From: Pseudanabaena sp. PCC 6802
GTDB taxonomy: Bacteria > Cyanobacteriota > Cyanobacteriia > Pseudanabaenales > Pseudanabaenaceae
Direction of reading: 5' to 3'
DNA: 64,000 nt
Assembly (NCBI RefSeq): GCF_000332175.1
Contig: NZ_KB235910.1
Coordinates: forward strand, 248,001-312,000
Of this stretch, positions 43,145 to 52,454 are shown piece after piece; position 1 is the first letter of the stretch, and each line of letters opens with the position of its first letter. Under the pieces are notes generated by a model. That model made no database searches. It was not told the DNA's origin and saw nothing but the letters and a program-made list of their open reading frames with translations. The translations under genes were made by a program, and so were the position numbers.

Positions 43145-43624
43145 TTAGCTCTTTTGATTAATTAGGGTGTCGAGGTCAGCAAGCACCTGCGCTGCATGGG
43201 TTTCTGGTTTAACTTTGAGATAAATCTTAGCAATTTTACCTGTCGGATCGATCGCAAAGGTGTTGCGGGTGATACCCATATATTCTTTACCCATAAACTT
43301 CTTGAGTCCATAGCTCTCGTAGGCAGTTGCCGCCGTTGCATCCACATCGCACAACAAGCGAAAGGGCAACTGAAACTTGGTGATAAATTTACTATGGGAT
43401 TTAGCGTCATCGGTACTAACTCCCAAGACTATAGCATTGTAAGCTTGATATTCCGCATAGGCATCGCGGAAGGCACATGCTTCCTTTGTGCAGCCTGGGG
43501 TGTTATCGCGGGGATAAAAGTAAAGAATTACCCAACTACCTCGTAAATCCTGGAGATTAACAACATTGCCCTCCGTATCCGGTAGGCTGAAATCAGGAGC
43601 GAGATCGCCAACTTTAAGACTCAT
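43145..43624 (-). CDS. bcp: Peroxiredoxin Q / bacterioferritin comigratory protein
   Basis: Thiol peroxidase of the thioredoxin fold. 159 residues from the ATG at 43624 (MSLKVGDLAPDFSLPDTEGNVVNLQDLRGSWVILYFYPRDNTPGCTKEACAFRDAY). The peroxidatic Cys lies in TPGCTKEAC, and the second Cys five residues on is the usual resolving one for this class. FLLCDVDATAATAYESYGLKKFMGKEYMGITRNTFAIDPTGKI matches the C-terminal half. Longer in-frame starts reach into the upstream spacer. It is first in an operon with folP. A piece of this locus is copied at 49023-49300. Confidence 0.94.
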   Translation of the reverse strand: MSLKVGDLAPDFSLPDTEGNVVNLQDLRGSWVILYFYPRDNTPGCTKEACAFRDAYAEYQAYNAIVLGVSTDDAKSHSKFITKFQLPFRLLCDVDATAATAYESYGLKKFMGKEYMGITRNTFAIDPTGKIAKIYLKVKPETHAAQVLADLDTLINQKS

Positions 43625-43786
43625 AGAAAACACAGAAACACTTGCTATAAAAATACTGCCCGGAAACGATGCAGTCAAACTTATTTGAGGGGGATTCAAA
43701 CAAAGCACTGAACGAATCGAAAGATCGAGTTTCCCCATCTAAAGCCGCAATCTGAGCAAGCTTGGCTAGTGGGTTCCCAGCGGTAT

Positions 43787-46700
43787 TTAATGGCAGATAC
43801 TTGCTCGATCGCGTCCCTGGTACTTGGCTGCATACAAGGCCCGATCTGCATTGGCAATTAGATTTTCAGTGCTTGTGTCTGGGGTGGGAATGAAGCTAGC
43901 AATCCCCAGGCTTAAAGTGACATGCTGGCTTACAGCAGAATCTGCATGGGGAATGGTGAGAGTAGCGATCGCCCTACGGATAGACTCGGCAACGGTTGAT
44001 GCACCGTCTGTGCTGGTATTGGGCAAAATCACCGCAAACTCTTCGCCACCGTAGCGAGCAACTAAATCTGTAGGTCGTTGGAGAACCTTTGCAATTGCTC
44101 GCGCCACTTGGAGCAAACAATCATCACCGCGCTGGTGTCCGTAGCAATCGTTGTAGCGCTTGAAGTAGTCGATATCAATGAGAATTAGCGCTAAAGGTTC
44201 TTGCGATCGCAGGTGTCGTTGCCATTCTCGAGCAAAATAGCGATCGAAGTGACGGCGATTGGCAATTTGGGTCAGTCCATCCAGATTTACTAAGTTTGAT
44301 AGTTCCTGATTGGCGCGTTGGAGTTCGGCAGTGCGCTCTCTAACTTTTTGTTCGAGCGTGCGGGTGTATTCAGCTTTCTCAGCATAGAGAATGGCGTTTT
44401 CCAGAGCGATCGCGGCTTGACCAGAAAGCAACTGCAAGAGTTCGATGCGATTTGCTGTAAAGGCTCCAGTGGTGAGGTTATTTTCTAGATAAATAATCGC
44501 TACTAGTTTGCCCCGATCGATTAACGGGTAGCAGAGAACTGATAGAGGTTTGGCGGATTGGATATAGGGATCGTGGGCGAAGTTGCCCGACTCCACAGCA
44601 CTATCCAGTAAGATGCTTTCCTGCGTGCGGGCGACATAATACAGGACTGACTCTGGCATAATCTCGCCAATTGATTGTGAGAGCGAAGCACGATCGGGAT
44701 CGGTACTGCTACGCGCTGCGATCGCAAATGTGCCCAACTCACCTGAATCCAACGGAGTATGCAATAGCAGACAACCTGTTTGTGCGCCAGCATTTTCTAA
44801 CAAAATTTGCATCAAAGTTTGCAAGAGTTTTTCCAGGACAATTTCCGTCGCGATCGCTTGCGATGCTTTCATCACCGTGGTCAGATCGAGTTCGGCTCCG
44901 CTTCTGCCACCAGTCGCGATCTGGGCAGTTGCAAACGGATGGGATGATGCTTGATATCCTGGAAATTTCAGTAGCTGAGGATAATGGGCATCCAGTTGCT
45001 CGACTTTGGCTATCGATCCCCAACGCAGGTAACAGTAGCGGGCATCGAGCATGTAAGTGCGGGCAATGTTTTCTTTGCCCCAATCCAAATAGAATTTGGC
45101 GGCAAGTTCGTTGGCGAGTGCTTCTTCTTGAATGTACTGCTGTTCCATCGCGCCAGCGATCACGCGATCGTAAAGTTCGATCGCTTCCAATTTTCGATCC
45201 AGCACTCGGCAAGTTTCGGCTTCTACTAACTGCCACTTATGCAAATAGTTCATGGGGGCGTGCTCTGCCCAATGGTGCAATCTGGCTTGATTTGCCTGGA
45301 CTCGTTGCCATTGGGGTGCCAACTCCGCATCCAATTTCGGTAAAGTAGCTAGCGCGATCAGGGAGTCATAGAAATAAAAAATAGCTTCGGTAATAGTTTG
45401 TACGCCAGCCGCGAGATAGAGCCTGGCTTGAGCTATATCTGCTGAGGCTAGTGCGATATCTCCAATTAGAAATCTCAAAACAGCCTTGTATAGATGGAAT
45501 TGAAATATTGCCGCTGAATTTTTGGAATCAAATATCTGCCCTTGGCTAGAGGAGAACTCAATCGCATCCGGACTGCCAAGTAGGAAGTGGATGGATTCCC
45601 AATAGATAGAACAGTAATTCGCTGCGGTGAATTGGTTATAGTCAAGGAACTGTCGATGGTATGACCGAATCTGGGTTTCCAATTCCGCTAGCGGTTTACC
45701 GCACCAGAAGGAATTGATACAAAATCCATTACCGTTATGCCCGACAAATCCAAGATTGCCAGCTTCTAACCCAGCTTGATAGCCTGCTTTAAGAATGGGT
45801 AGGGTTTCTCGTAGATGCGCCTGTCGATGGTGTAAAAAGAGTCCAACTATGGCAAAAGTTTCGGATCGCATATTTTTGGCATCGGAGATCGAGGCAAGCC
45901 GATAGGCCAGTCTGCCAAACTGACCGGATGTGCTGGCATCCTGGAGAAAGCTGTTGAGAAATAGTCCATAACAAGCATAGCCATAGGCTGAAGCAGTACT
46001 ATTACCATATCGGATCGATAAATTTACCAATAAGGCAATCAGCGGTGGAAACAGAGGCGAACCAAGCATAAAACAAGCTGGCCCAATCGCGGCAGCAACC
46101 TGCATAATTGCTAGCTTTTCACGCTCCACCATTGCTGGAAGGTGAAATAGCTCCTCAATGGTTCGATCGCCGATCGAGGAGTTAATTTCTCGTACTGCCT
46201 GCTGAATCTCTTCAGAGCTAGGGGGATTGGGCAACCGAACTCCTAATTCTGTTAGAATTGAGTGGCCGACAGATATTGCTTCTGAAAGCCTATTATGAAT
46301 CGATAATGCCTGAATTCTGACGAGGTAAACGCCCACTTGCTCTAATGGAGTCCTGGCACGATTGATCGCGGCATCCACCCATCGATTCATCTGGTCAAAT
46401 TCCCCACACAATAAAGCCACTTCTGCGGCAAGTTCGTGCAGGGCTAAGGCTGTCTCATATTGGCGTTGCCAGGCTGCACTGCCCAGCAAATTTAGCGCGA
46501 TCGCGGCATATTCGCCCGCCGCTTGATAGGCGATCGCCATTCTGGCTTTGCGGCAAGCCATGAGATTGAGTTTTGCGAGTCGATCGCGATCGATCTGGTC
46601 GGTAATCAGAGCAATCCCATGATTCAAATGATTTACGATGACAAAAATTTGCTCCTCTCTGACTTTGGGAGACCAATGTTGTCGCAGTAATTTCCCAATT

Positions 46701-48838
46701 TTGTAGTGAATGCTCTCTCTTTCTACTTTCGGAATCAGATAATAAGCAGCTTGCTGAATCCGATCGTGCCCAAATTGATAATCCTGAATCAGGAGGTTCT
46801 CATCGAGCGGCGATCGCGGCAGCAAAAAACCCCGTTCCATCGCTGTCTTAATATCGACAAAAACTTCCGCATTCATCCGTTCTTCCACCAACGCGATCGT
46901 GTCTAGATCGAACTTGGAACCCAAACAGGCCGTAAGGGACAGCACTTTCTGTACGGATGGCGGCAGTTTCTGCAATTGCCCGACCATCATCTCCACCACA
47001 TTATGCGTGAACCCCATCGCTTCGATCTGGGCTACATCCCAGTGCCATTTTCCTATGGTGCGATCGAATGCCAGTAAATTATCGCTATACAGAGTTTTCA
47101 AAAACTCATTCACAAAAAATGGATTCCCCTCAGTCTTGCGCATCACCAATTCAGCCAAACTGCTGACTGCTTGAGTCTCGCTATGTAAAGTCTCAGCCAT
47201 CAGTTGCTCGACGTGCGACAAGCGCAATGGTGTCAAGTTAATTGTTTCGAGATTGACTCTTTTTTGACGCAGTTGTGCGAGCATGTGGGTGATGGGATGG
47301 CTCTCCGATACCTCGCGATCGCGATAGGCAACTATCAGTAATAAAGAGTCGATCTGGCGATCTCCCAGCAAGCGTTCGATCGCATTCAACGTTGCCAAAT
47401 CCGCCCACTGAAGATCGTCCAGAAAAATCGCCAGTGGACGTTCTGGGCTGCAAAATGCTTGAATAAAATGTTGGAAAGCTAAGTTAAACCGATGTTGCGA
47501 TTCGCTGGCACCCAAACTGGGAACCTCAGGTTGCACGCCGATGATTAACTCCACTTCGGGGATGACATCAATTATCACCTGCCCGTTCGCGCCTAATGCT
47601 GCTAATAAGCGATCGCGCCATTGTTTTAGGATCGCTTCTGTCTCGCCGAGTAGTTGCTTCACCAGGCTGGCAAAAGCATTTACCAAAGCCGAGTAAGGAA
47701 TATTTCGCTGAAACTGGTCAAATTTCCCACTAATAAAGTAGCCCCGTTTGGCGGTAATTGGCTTGCAAATCTCCTTTACTAGCGCAGATTTACCAATGCC
47801 AGCGTAACCAGTAACGACGATCAGCCCCGCTGCTGATGTCACCTGCCCCTGGACAGTAACGCAATTGTCCTCTGGACATGCTACGCGATCGAATGCTGTG
47901 AGTAATGCGGCAATTTCCCGTTCGCGGCCATAGAGCTTTTGGGGAATTTGCAAGAGATCGGAGATATCGTTGCAGCCGAGGGTAAAGGGAGCGATCGCTC
48001 CCGTCTTTTCCCACTGCCCCAAACATTTTTCTATATCCGTTTGGAGTCCCCTAGAACTCTGATAGCGGTCTTCAGCATTCTTTGCCAGCAGTTTCATGAC
48101 TATATCTGAGATCGCTTTAGGTATTTTTGTATGAGCCAACAAATGCGGCGGCACAGGTTGTTTGGCAATGTGACAATGTACCAACTCCATGGGATCGCTG
48201 CTGGTAAATGGCAACGTACCTGTCAATACCTCGTAGAAGGTAATGCCCAAGGAGTAAAAATCCGTGCGGTAATCTAATGACCGATTCATGCGTCCAGTTT
48301 GCTCTGGGGAAAGGTAAGGGAACGTTCCCTCTAGAGCATTTGGGGTACTCGGTGTCGGGTTTTCGCGACTGAGTTGTGTAGAAATGCCTAAGTCGATTAA
48401 TTTGAGCAGTCCCGTCTTTGGATTAAAAACAAGATTAGCAGGATTGATATCTTTATGTATGATGTTTTGACTGTGCAGTTGCGCTATCCCATCCACAATT
48501 TTAAGCGCCAAAGGCAAAAACTCACCTACAGTCAGGCTTTGTTGGCGCTGCTGCAACCACTGGTCGAGCGAAATCCCGCCAAAGTCTTCCACGATCATTA
48601 CCAGAGTTTTTTGCCACTCTTCTAAGCCGTAGGCTTTGATAATGTTGGGCATTTGCAGTTGATAGGTAAGGCGATACTCCTGTCTGTAACGCCGGATCTG
48701 GCTAGGTGTAGGGTGCTCGGCTTTGAGGATTTTCAGAATCAGCGATCGCCCATCTTTGACTCGACGAGCGCGATAGACGCGCGAGTTATCGCCATCATGG
48801 ATTTGCATTAAGTCTTTAAATTCGGAAAAAGTGTCCAT
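43787..48838 (-). CDS. Multidomain Ser/Thr kinase - AAA ATPase - GAF - GGDEF signalling protein
   Basis: 1683 residues. An N-terminal protein-kinase domain (about 1-275) has Lys36, catalytic HKDINPAN (128-135) and DLG in place of DFG (149-151). An AAA/STAND-type ATPase follows, with P-loop GYAGIGKSALVKEI near 345. A long helical repeat region covers about 600-1300, then a GAF domain (1320-1490), a coiled coil and a GGDEF diguanylate cyclase ending in RYGGEEFAVILP, with an intact RxxD inhibitory site (RPTD) five residues before. No signal or membrane helix is seen, so it is cytoplasmic. It would link phosphorylation-type input to cyclic di-GMP output. The input signal is unknown. The coding frame has no stop over 5 kb. 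Confidence 0.9.
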   Translation of the reverse strand: MDTFSEFKDLMQIHDGDNSRVYRARRVKDGRSLILKILKAEHPTPSQIRRYRQEYRLTYQLQMPNIIKAYGLEEWQKTLVMIVEDFGGISLDQWLQQRQQSLTVGEFLPLALKIVDGIAQLHSQNIIHKDINPANLVFNPKTGLLKLIDLGISTQLSRENPTPSTPNALEGTFPYLSPEQTGRMNRSLDYRTDFYSLGITFYEVLTGTLPFTSSDPMELVHCHIAKQPVPPHLLAHTKIPKAISDIVMKLLAKNAEDRYQSSRGLQTDIEKCLGQWEKTGAIAPFTLGCNDISDLLQIPQKLYGREREIAALLTAFDRVACPEDNCVTVQGQVTSAAGLIVVTGYAGIGKSALVKEICKPITAKRGYFISGKFDQFQRNIPYSALVNAFASLVKQLLGETEAILKQWRDRLLAALGANGQVIIDVIPEVELIIGVQPEVPSLGASESQHRFNLAFQHFIQAFCSPERPLAIFLDDLQWADLATLNAIERLLGDRQIDSLLLIVAYRDREVSESHPITHMLAQLRQKRVNLETINLTPLRLSHVEQLMAETLHSETQAVSSLAELVMRKTEGNPFFVNEFLKTLYSDNLLAFDRTIGKWHWDVAQIEAMGFTHNVVEMMVGQLQKLPPSVQKVLSLTACLGSKFDLDTIALVEERMNAEVFVDIKTAMERGFLLPRSPLDENLLIQDYQFGHDRIQQAAYYLIPKVERESIHYKIGKLLRQHWSPKVREEQIFVIVNHLNHGIALITDQIDRDRLAKLNLMACRKARMAIAYQAAGEYAAIALNLLGSAAWQRQYETALALHELAAEVALLCGEFDQMNRWVDAAINRARTPLEQVGVYLVRIQALSIHNRLSEAISVGHSILTELGVRLPNPPSSEEIQQAVREINSSIGDRTIEELFHLPAMVEREKLAIMQVAAAIGPACFMLGSPLFPPLIALLVNLSIRYGNSTASAYGYACYGLFLNSFLQDASTSGQFGRLAYRLASISDAKNMRSETFAIVGLFLHHRQAHLRETLPILKAGYQAGLEAGNLGFVGHNGNGFCINSFWCGKPLAELETQIRSYHRQFLDYNQFTAANYCSIYWESIHFLLGSPDAIEFSSSQGQIFDSKNSAAIFQFHLYKAVLRFLIGDIALASADIAQARLYLAAGVQTITEAIFYFYDSLIALATLPKLDAELAPQWQRVQANQARLHHWAEHAPMNYLHKWQLVEAETCRVLDRKLEAIELYDRVIAGAMEQQYIQEEALANELAAKFYLDWGKENIARTYMLDARYCYLRWGSIAKVEQLDAHYPQLLKFPGYQASSHPFATAQIATGGRSGAELDLTTVMKASQAIATEIVLEKLLQTLMQILLENAGAQTGCLLLHTPLDSGELGTFAIAARSSTDPDRASLSQSIGEIMPESVLYYVARTQESILLDSAVESGNFAHDPYIQSAKPLSVLCYPLIDRGKLVAIIYLENNLTTGAFTANRIELLQLLSGQAAIALENAILYAEKAEYTRTLEQKVRERTAELQRANQELSNLVNLDGLTQIANRRHFDRYFAREWQRHLRSQEPLALILIDIDYFKRYNDCYGHQRGDDCLLQVARAIAKVLQRPTDLVARYGGEEFAVILPNTSTDGASTVAESIRRAIATLTIPHADSAVSQHVTLSLGIASFIPTPDTSTENLIANADRALYAAKYQGRDRASICH

Positions 48839-48920
48839 GGCAGGAACGACTATTTAAACTCTTGCTTAAAGAAGTTTTTGAGAGGTGAGGTGATAAATCC
48901 CTGGTGGTGCAGTCGATCCA

Positions 48921-49300
48921 GGCGATCGCCTGAGATAAATGGGAATATCTGGGTACTTGCTGCGAATTGCCTCGATCGCTGGGAGGACGCGATCGATCTC
49001 GTCACTGGTACTTACGGCTTCCGCATCGGTACTAACTCCTAAGACTATGATATTGTAAGCTTGATATCCCGTATAAGCATCAACGCAGAAAAACTTGCTA
49101 TAGCGGTTTTCAGATCGGAGGTGAGCAAGGGGTTTGGAGGCGTTGTCCCCAAGAAGGCGAGGCAGGGCGGTCTTGGGGGTTCCCCGCTAGAGCTACTGCC
49201 GCGTTCCACCTCTTCACCCCGTCAATAAAATCCGTTCTCAATTGAAAAACGCCATATCAAAATACTGCCCGGAAACGATGCAGTCAAACTTATTTGAGGG
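48921..49300 (+). pseudogene. Decayed, rearranged duplicate of the folP-bcp locus
   Basis: In plus-strand reading, 48922-48937 matches 42603-42618 and 48938-49024 matches 42848-42934 (folP with an internal deletion). 49024-49081 matches 43409-43465 (bcp) with about six differences. 49083-49100 and 49257-49300 match 43631-43690 (bcp upstream region). The pieces keep the order and orientation of the original. Frames are broken, so it makes no product. A family E element sits inside it. Confidence 0.85.
49101..49254 (+). mobile_element. Family E short element (154 bp) inside the folP-bcp relic
   Basis: Ends TAGCGGTTTTCAG and TTGAAAAACGCCA form an imperfect inverted repeat, with TA on each side. 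Compared with the original at 43649, the 154 bp plus one TA lie inside CTTGCTATAAAAATACTG. The interior carries the AGGCAGGGCGGTCTTGGGGGTT block also seen in family A. Confidence 0.75.
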
Positions 49301-49450
49301 GAGCGAGGAAATTAAAGTAAAAACCAACATCAGCCTTCACGAGTTTTTACCTATTTGTTTGGTATATAGGTTTGATAAATAAAATGGGATTTGCGAGCTA
49401 AAAAACGTCGGGCAATTTGCGCAGTTTTTATCGGCTATTTTGACAAAATT

Positions 49451-49589
49451 AGGACTTACGCATTGAATGCTGAAATTCAAGATCCCCCCTAGCCCCCCTT
49501 AAAAAGGGGGAAATCTAAAAGCCCCTTCTTTCTGGGCTTTGCCTTCCCGTAAGGGTAGGGGTTTGGGGGATCTGTTTTGCGTAAGTCCT
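49451..49589 (-). mobile_element. Family G short element (139 bp), opposite orientation to copy at 5978
   Basis: AGGACTTACGC and GCGTAAGTCCT ends; the interior (CCTTCCCGTAAGGGTAGG, GGGGGATCTTG-type arms) matches 5978-6117 when reversed. AAAATT lies within a few bases of both ends. Confidence 0.8.
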
Positions 49590-49617
49590 GAAAATTCACA
49601 CGTAGGTATTGTCAACC

Positions 49618-50286
49618 ATGGATATAAGTGAACGTCTACAGAAGAGATCCGAGCAATTGCAATTACTCGGTGCCGCGATCGCTCTTTTAGAAAAAATCGA
49701 TCTGGAGGATATCGTTAAGATTACTGATGGTAGTCGCTTAGGTAAGATTGCCAAACTCTTAAACGAGGTAAAGACAAGCTTGGGAGATATCCAAATAGAG
49801 GATCGACTTAATCAAAACCTATTAACGATCGATAAGGCTATGCCAAAATCATCTTCTAAAAGTAGGGAAACAGTCTCCAAGAATGCACTTGTACCCGCTC
49901 TAGTAGTTTCGAGGGGAACGGGTAGTAAAAATATCAAATCAGCCAAGCCTCAAGAACCAATACGACAAGTCGCCGTCAGTTCTGCTCAGCAAAACGCTAT
50001 TATCATGGATTATCTCCAGCAAGTTTTCTCCGATACAGAAACATTTCCCAGCCGCAAAAGCATAAACGAATTTTTTAAGGACTACTTTGAAATCGACTAT
50101 AACCTCAATAAGAAATCGCGAGTAGAAACTATTAAGAGATTATGCAGGTTGCTCCTCAAAAAGCAGGATAATAGAGTTGTTATTGGCGATATTTTGTTGA
50201 AAGCAACTAATTCTAAGCACGGAGCTTTTCTCAAAGCAGACGATACTGTCTTCTTGAATTCCGTCAGAAGATATCCAGGTCGATAA
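49618..50286 (+). CDS. Unidentified protein with Lys/Ser-rich linker
   Basis: 222 residues from the ATG at 49618; a TTG three codons upstream is an alternative. An N-terminal helical module (ISERLQKRSEQLQLLGAAIALLEKIDLEDIVKI) is followed by a basic, Ser/Lys-rich linker (75-125) and a second helical module (AIIMDYLQQVFSDTETFPSRKSINEFFKDYFEIDYNLNKKSRVETIKRLCRLLLKKQ). No catalytic motif or membrane segment. The pattern could fit a nucleic-acid or regulatory protein, but I do not recognise the family. The gene lies in an element-dense island between two MITE clusters. Confidence 0.7.
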   Translation: MDISERLQKRSEQLQLLGAAIALLEKIDLEDIVKITDGSRLGKIAKLLNEVKTSLGDIQIEDRLNQNLLTIDKAMPKSSSKSRETVSKNALVPALVVSRGTGSKNIKSAKPQEPIRQVAVSSAQQNAIIMDYLQQVFSDTETFPSRKSINEFFKDYFEIDYNLNKKSRVETIKRLCRLLLKKQDNRVVIGDILLKATNSKHGAFLKADDTVFLNSVRRYPGR

Positions 50287-50296
50287 CTCCTGTTTA

Positions 50297-50540
50297 TACC
50301 AATTCTTCAAAATTGAACTACAGATCGATCTATGTACGGGCGAACGGCTGTTCGCCCCTCCAGCAATCTGTAATTTTATAGCTATAGCCAATAGGCTTAG
50401 GACGGGGTGCAGGGGTTCCACACGGCAGTGGCTCTAGCGGGGAACCCCCAAGACTGCCCTGCCTCCCCTGCATGGGGGCGCAGCCCCCACACCCCCTGTC
50501 CTAACAGATCTGTCTACGGCTATACTTTAGGGAATTGGTA
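50297..50540 (-). mobile_element. Family B short element carrying a nested family A element
   Basis: Ends TACCAATTC and GAATTGGTA, flanked by TTA on both sides. It contains a complete family A element (50379-50522). The total is 244 bp; subtracting 144 bp plus one TA leaves 98 bp, exactly the length of the other family B copy. Confidence 0.85.
50379..50522 (-). mobile_element. Family A short element (144 bp) inside a family B element
   Basis: Flanked by TA (50377-50378 and 50523-50524). The host sequence AATTTTACTTTAG, intact in the reversed copy at 7052, is split at its TA. Confidence 0.85.
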
Positions 50541-50631
50541 TTACTTGAAGTCCGCGCAGGCGGACTTTGCCTGTGTAGCCGCGACTTCCAGTCGCCAGGC
50601 AATATTAGGGATAATTAACGCGGATTTGGTA
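50541..50631 (+). mobile_element. Family C element, right part only
   Basis: From TTACTTGAAGTCCGCGCAGG to CGGATTTGGTA it matches the right two thirds of family C, directly against the end of the family B element. The left end is missing. Confidence 0.7.
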
Positions 50632-50662
50632 TTACTTCAAGATCGCTACCGATTTCCGGATT

Positions 50663-52063
50663 TTAGAAATCGGCATTCAAAGGCGATCGCGGGAAGGGGA
50701 TGACATCGCGAATATTGCCCATGCCGGTGATAAATTGCACGAGGCGCTCGAATCCCAGACCAAATCCCGCGTGAGGCACTGTACCGTAACGCCGCAAATC
50801 CAGGTACCACCAGTAATCCTCAGGGTTTAGACCCGCGCTTTTTATGCGGTTTTCCAATACATCAAGCCGCTCTTCGCGTTGAGAGCCGCCGATAATTTCA
50901 CCGATGCCGGGAGCCAGAACGTCCATCGCTCTGACGGTTTTACCGGACTCGTCAAGGCGCATGTAGAAAGCTTTAATTTCCGTGGGGTAATCCATTACCA
51001 CCACTGGCTTTTGGAATAACTCCTCTGCCAGGTAGCGCTCGTGCTCGGATTGCATATCTAAGCCCCACTTCACGGGAAACTCAAAGTCCTTATCGCTCTT
51101 TTCCAGCAGCTTAATGGCCTCGGTGTAGGAAATGCGCTCGAATTTTTCATCAACAATCTTTTGAGCATTCACCATGACCCGATCGCTGATGCGTTCTTGG
51201 AAAAACGCCATATCCTCAGGGCAGGTTTCTAGAACGTAGCTAAAAATATACTTGAGAAAATCCTCCGCCAGGTCAGCGTCGCCTTCTAGATCGCAAAAAG
51301 CCATTTCCGGCTCTATCATCCAGAATTCGGCTAAGTGGCGGGAAGTATTGGAATTTTCGGCTCTAAATGTGGGGCCAAAGGTATAAACATTAGAAAATGC
51401 CATCGCCATAATTTCCGCTTCCAACTGACCGCTCACAGTTAAAAACGCCGGTTTGCCAAAAAAGTCCTGCTCGTAGTCGATCGGCTTTGATGCTCCTACC
51501 AACTTTGCTAGATCGATAGTCGTAACCGCAAACATTTCGCCTGCACCTTCACAGTCGCTGGCCGTAATTACTGGTGTATGTACCCACAGGAAATCTCGTT
51601 CCTGGAAAAATTTGTGGATAGCGTAGGAACAGGCATTTCTGACTCGAAACACGGCACCAAACGTATTGGTGCGCGGGCGCAGATGCGCGATCGTGCGTAA
51701 AAACTCGAAGGAATGCCGCTTTTTTTGTAATGGATAGGTTTCGGGATCGGCAGCACCGAAAATTTGCACTGACTGCGCCTGCATTTCAATCCGCTGACCT
51801 TTACCAGGGGAAGTGACTAAAACCCCCTCTACTCCCACAGCAGCCCCCGTACTAATTTGCTTAATTATCCGTTCGTAGTCTGGTATATCTTGGGAAACAA
51901 CTACCTGAAGCCCTTGCAAGCAAGATCCATCATTTATTTCTAAGAAGGTAAGACCTTTTGCCTCTCGCTTTGTCCTTACCCAACCTTGCACGGTAGCTAA
52001 TGATTCCGGTTGACCATCTCGCAGCAAGTTAACGATTCTAGTTGCACTCATCTCTAGCAGCAC
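50663..52063 (-). CDS. asnS: Asparaginyl-tRNA synthetase
   Basis: Class II enzyme that charges tRNA-Asn. 466 residues. The N-terminal OB-fold anticodon domain is [25 protein letters not shown]; motif 2 is around [28 protein letters not shown] and motif 3 [41 protein letters not shown] is characteristic of AsnRS rather than AspRS. The first 4 codons give [11 protein letters not shown]; a start at the second Met is also possible. gatA is also in this window, so amidation of misacylated tRNA serves at least Gln here. Confidence 0.96.
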   Translation of the reverse strand: MLLEMSATRIVNLLRDGQPESLATVQGWVRTKREAKGLTFLEINDGSCLQGLQVVVSQDIPDYERIIKQISTGAAVGVEGVLVTSPGKGQRIEMQAQSVQIFGAADPETYPLQKKRHSFEFLRTIAHLRPRTNTFGAVFRVRNACSYAIHKFFQERDFLWVHTPVITASDCEGAGEMFAVTTIDLAKLVGASKPIDYEQDFFGKPAFLTVSGQLEAEIMAMAFSNVYTFGPTFRAENSNTSRHLAEFWMIEPEMAFCDLEGDADLAEDFLKYIFSYVLETCPEDMAFFQERISDRVMVNAQKIVDEKFERISYTEAIKLLEKSDKDFEFPVKWGLDMQSEHERYLAEELFQKPVVVMDYPTEIKAFYMRLDESGKTVRAMDVLAPGIGEIIGGSQREERLDVLENRIKSAGLNPEDYWWYLDLRRYGTVPHAGFGLGFERLVQFITGMGNIRDVIPFPRSPLNADF

Positions 52064-52090
52064 GCATGGAACGATTACCTGCGATTATAT

Positions 52091-52125
52091 AGCTTTCAGC
52101 GGCCAGCTTTCAGCGGTCAGCTTTT
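52091..52125. repeat. 14-bp tandem repeat, 2.5 copies
   Basis: AGCTTTCAGCGGCC, AGCTTTCAGCGGTC, then AGCTTTT. It lies 28 bases upstream of the asnS start, in its promoter region. Confidence 0.6.
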
Positions 52126-52244
52126 GTAAAATTTATTGTGGCATTATTTCAACACCATTGAATATCCCCCCTTGGACGCTAGCATGAGGTAATTAACTAA
52201 TCCTCAGCTACCGCTTAGCTATAAGGCTAGATCCGAAACTAGTA

Positions 52245-52454
52245 TTAATATGATGTTGCTATATCGCGGATTAGTGGTAAGCGATCGCTAATATAGTTAG
52301 TCAGATCGCGCGCTTGATTGCGATCCAGGCTGGATTTTTGTTGCACCTGCTCGATCAACCAATGCAATAAGCCATCATCATCCATACGCATAAGCTGGGA
52401 TGGGTGAGCCTGATGAACCAGATCCCAAAACAGTCGCATTAGCGAAGGTGTCAT
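52245..52454 (-). CDS. Small helical protein, unidentified
   Basis: 69 residues: MTPSLMRLFWDLVHQAHPSQLMRMDDDGLLHWLIEQVQQKSSLDRNQARDLTNYISDRLPLIRDIATSY. It is all-helical in appearance, acidic/amphipathic, with no membrane segment. Composition and the clean frame support a real gene. A TTCCTTAAG-type purine stretch (complement GGAA) lies upstream, but the ribosome site is weak. I do not recognise the family. It stands alone between asnS and pgl. Confidence 0.6.
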   Translation of the reverse strand: MTPSLMRLFWDLVHQAHPSQLMRMDDDGLLHWLIEQVQQKSSLDRNQARDLTNYISDRLPLIRDIATSY

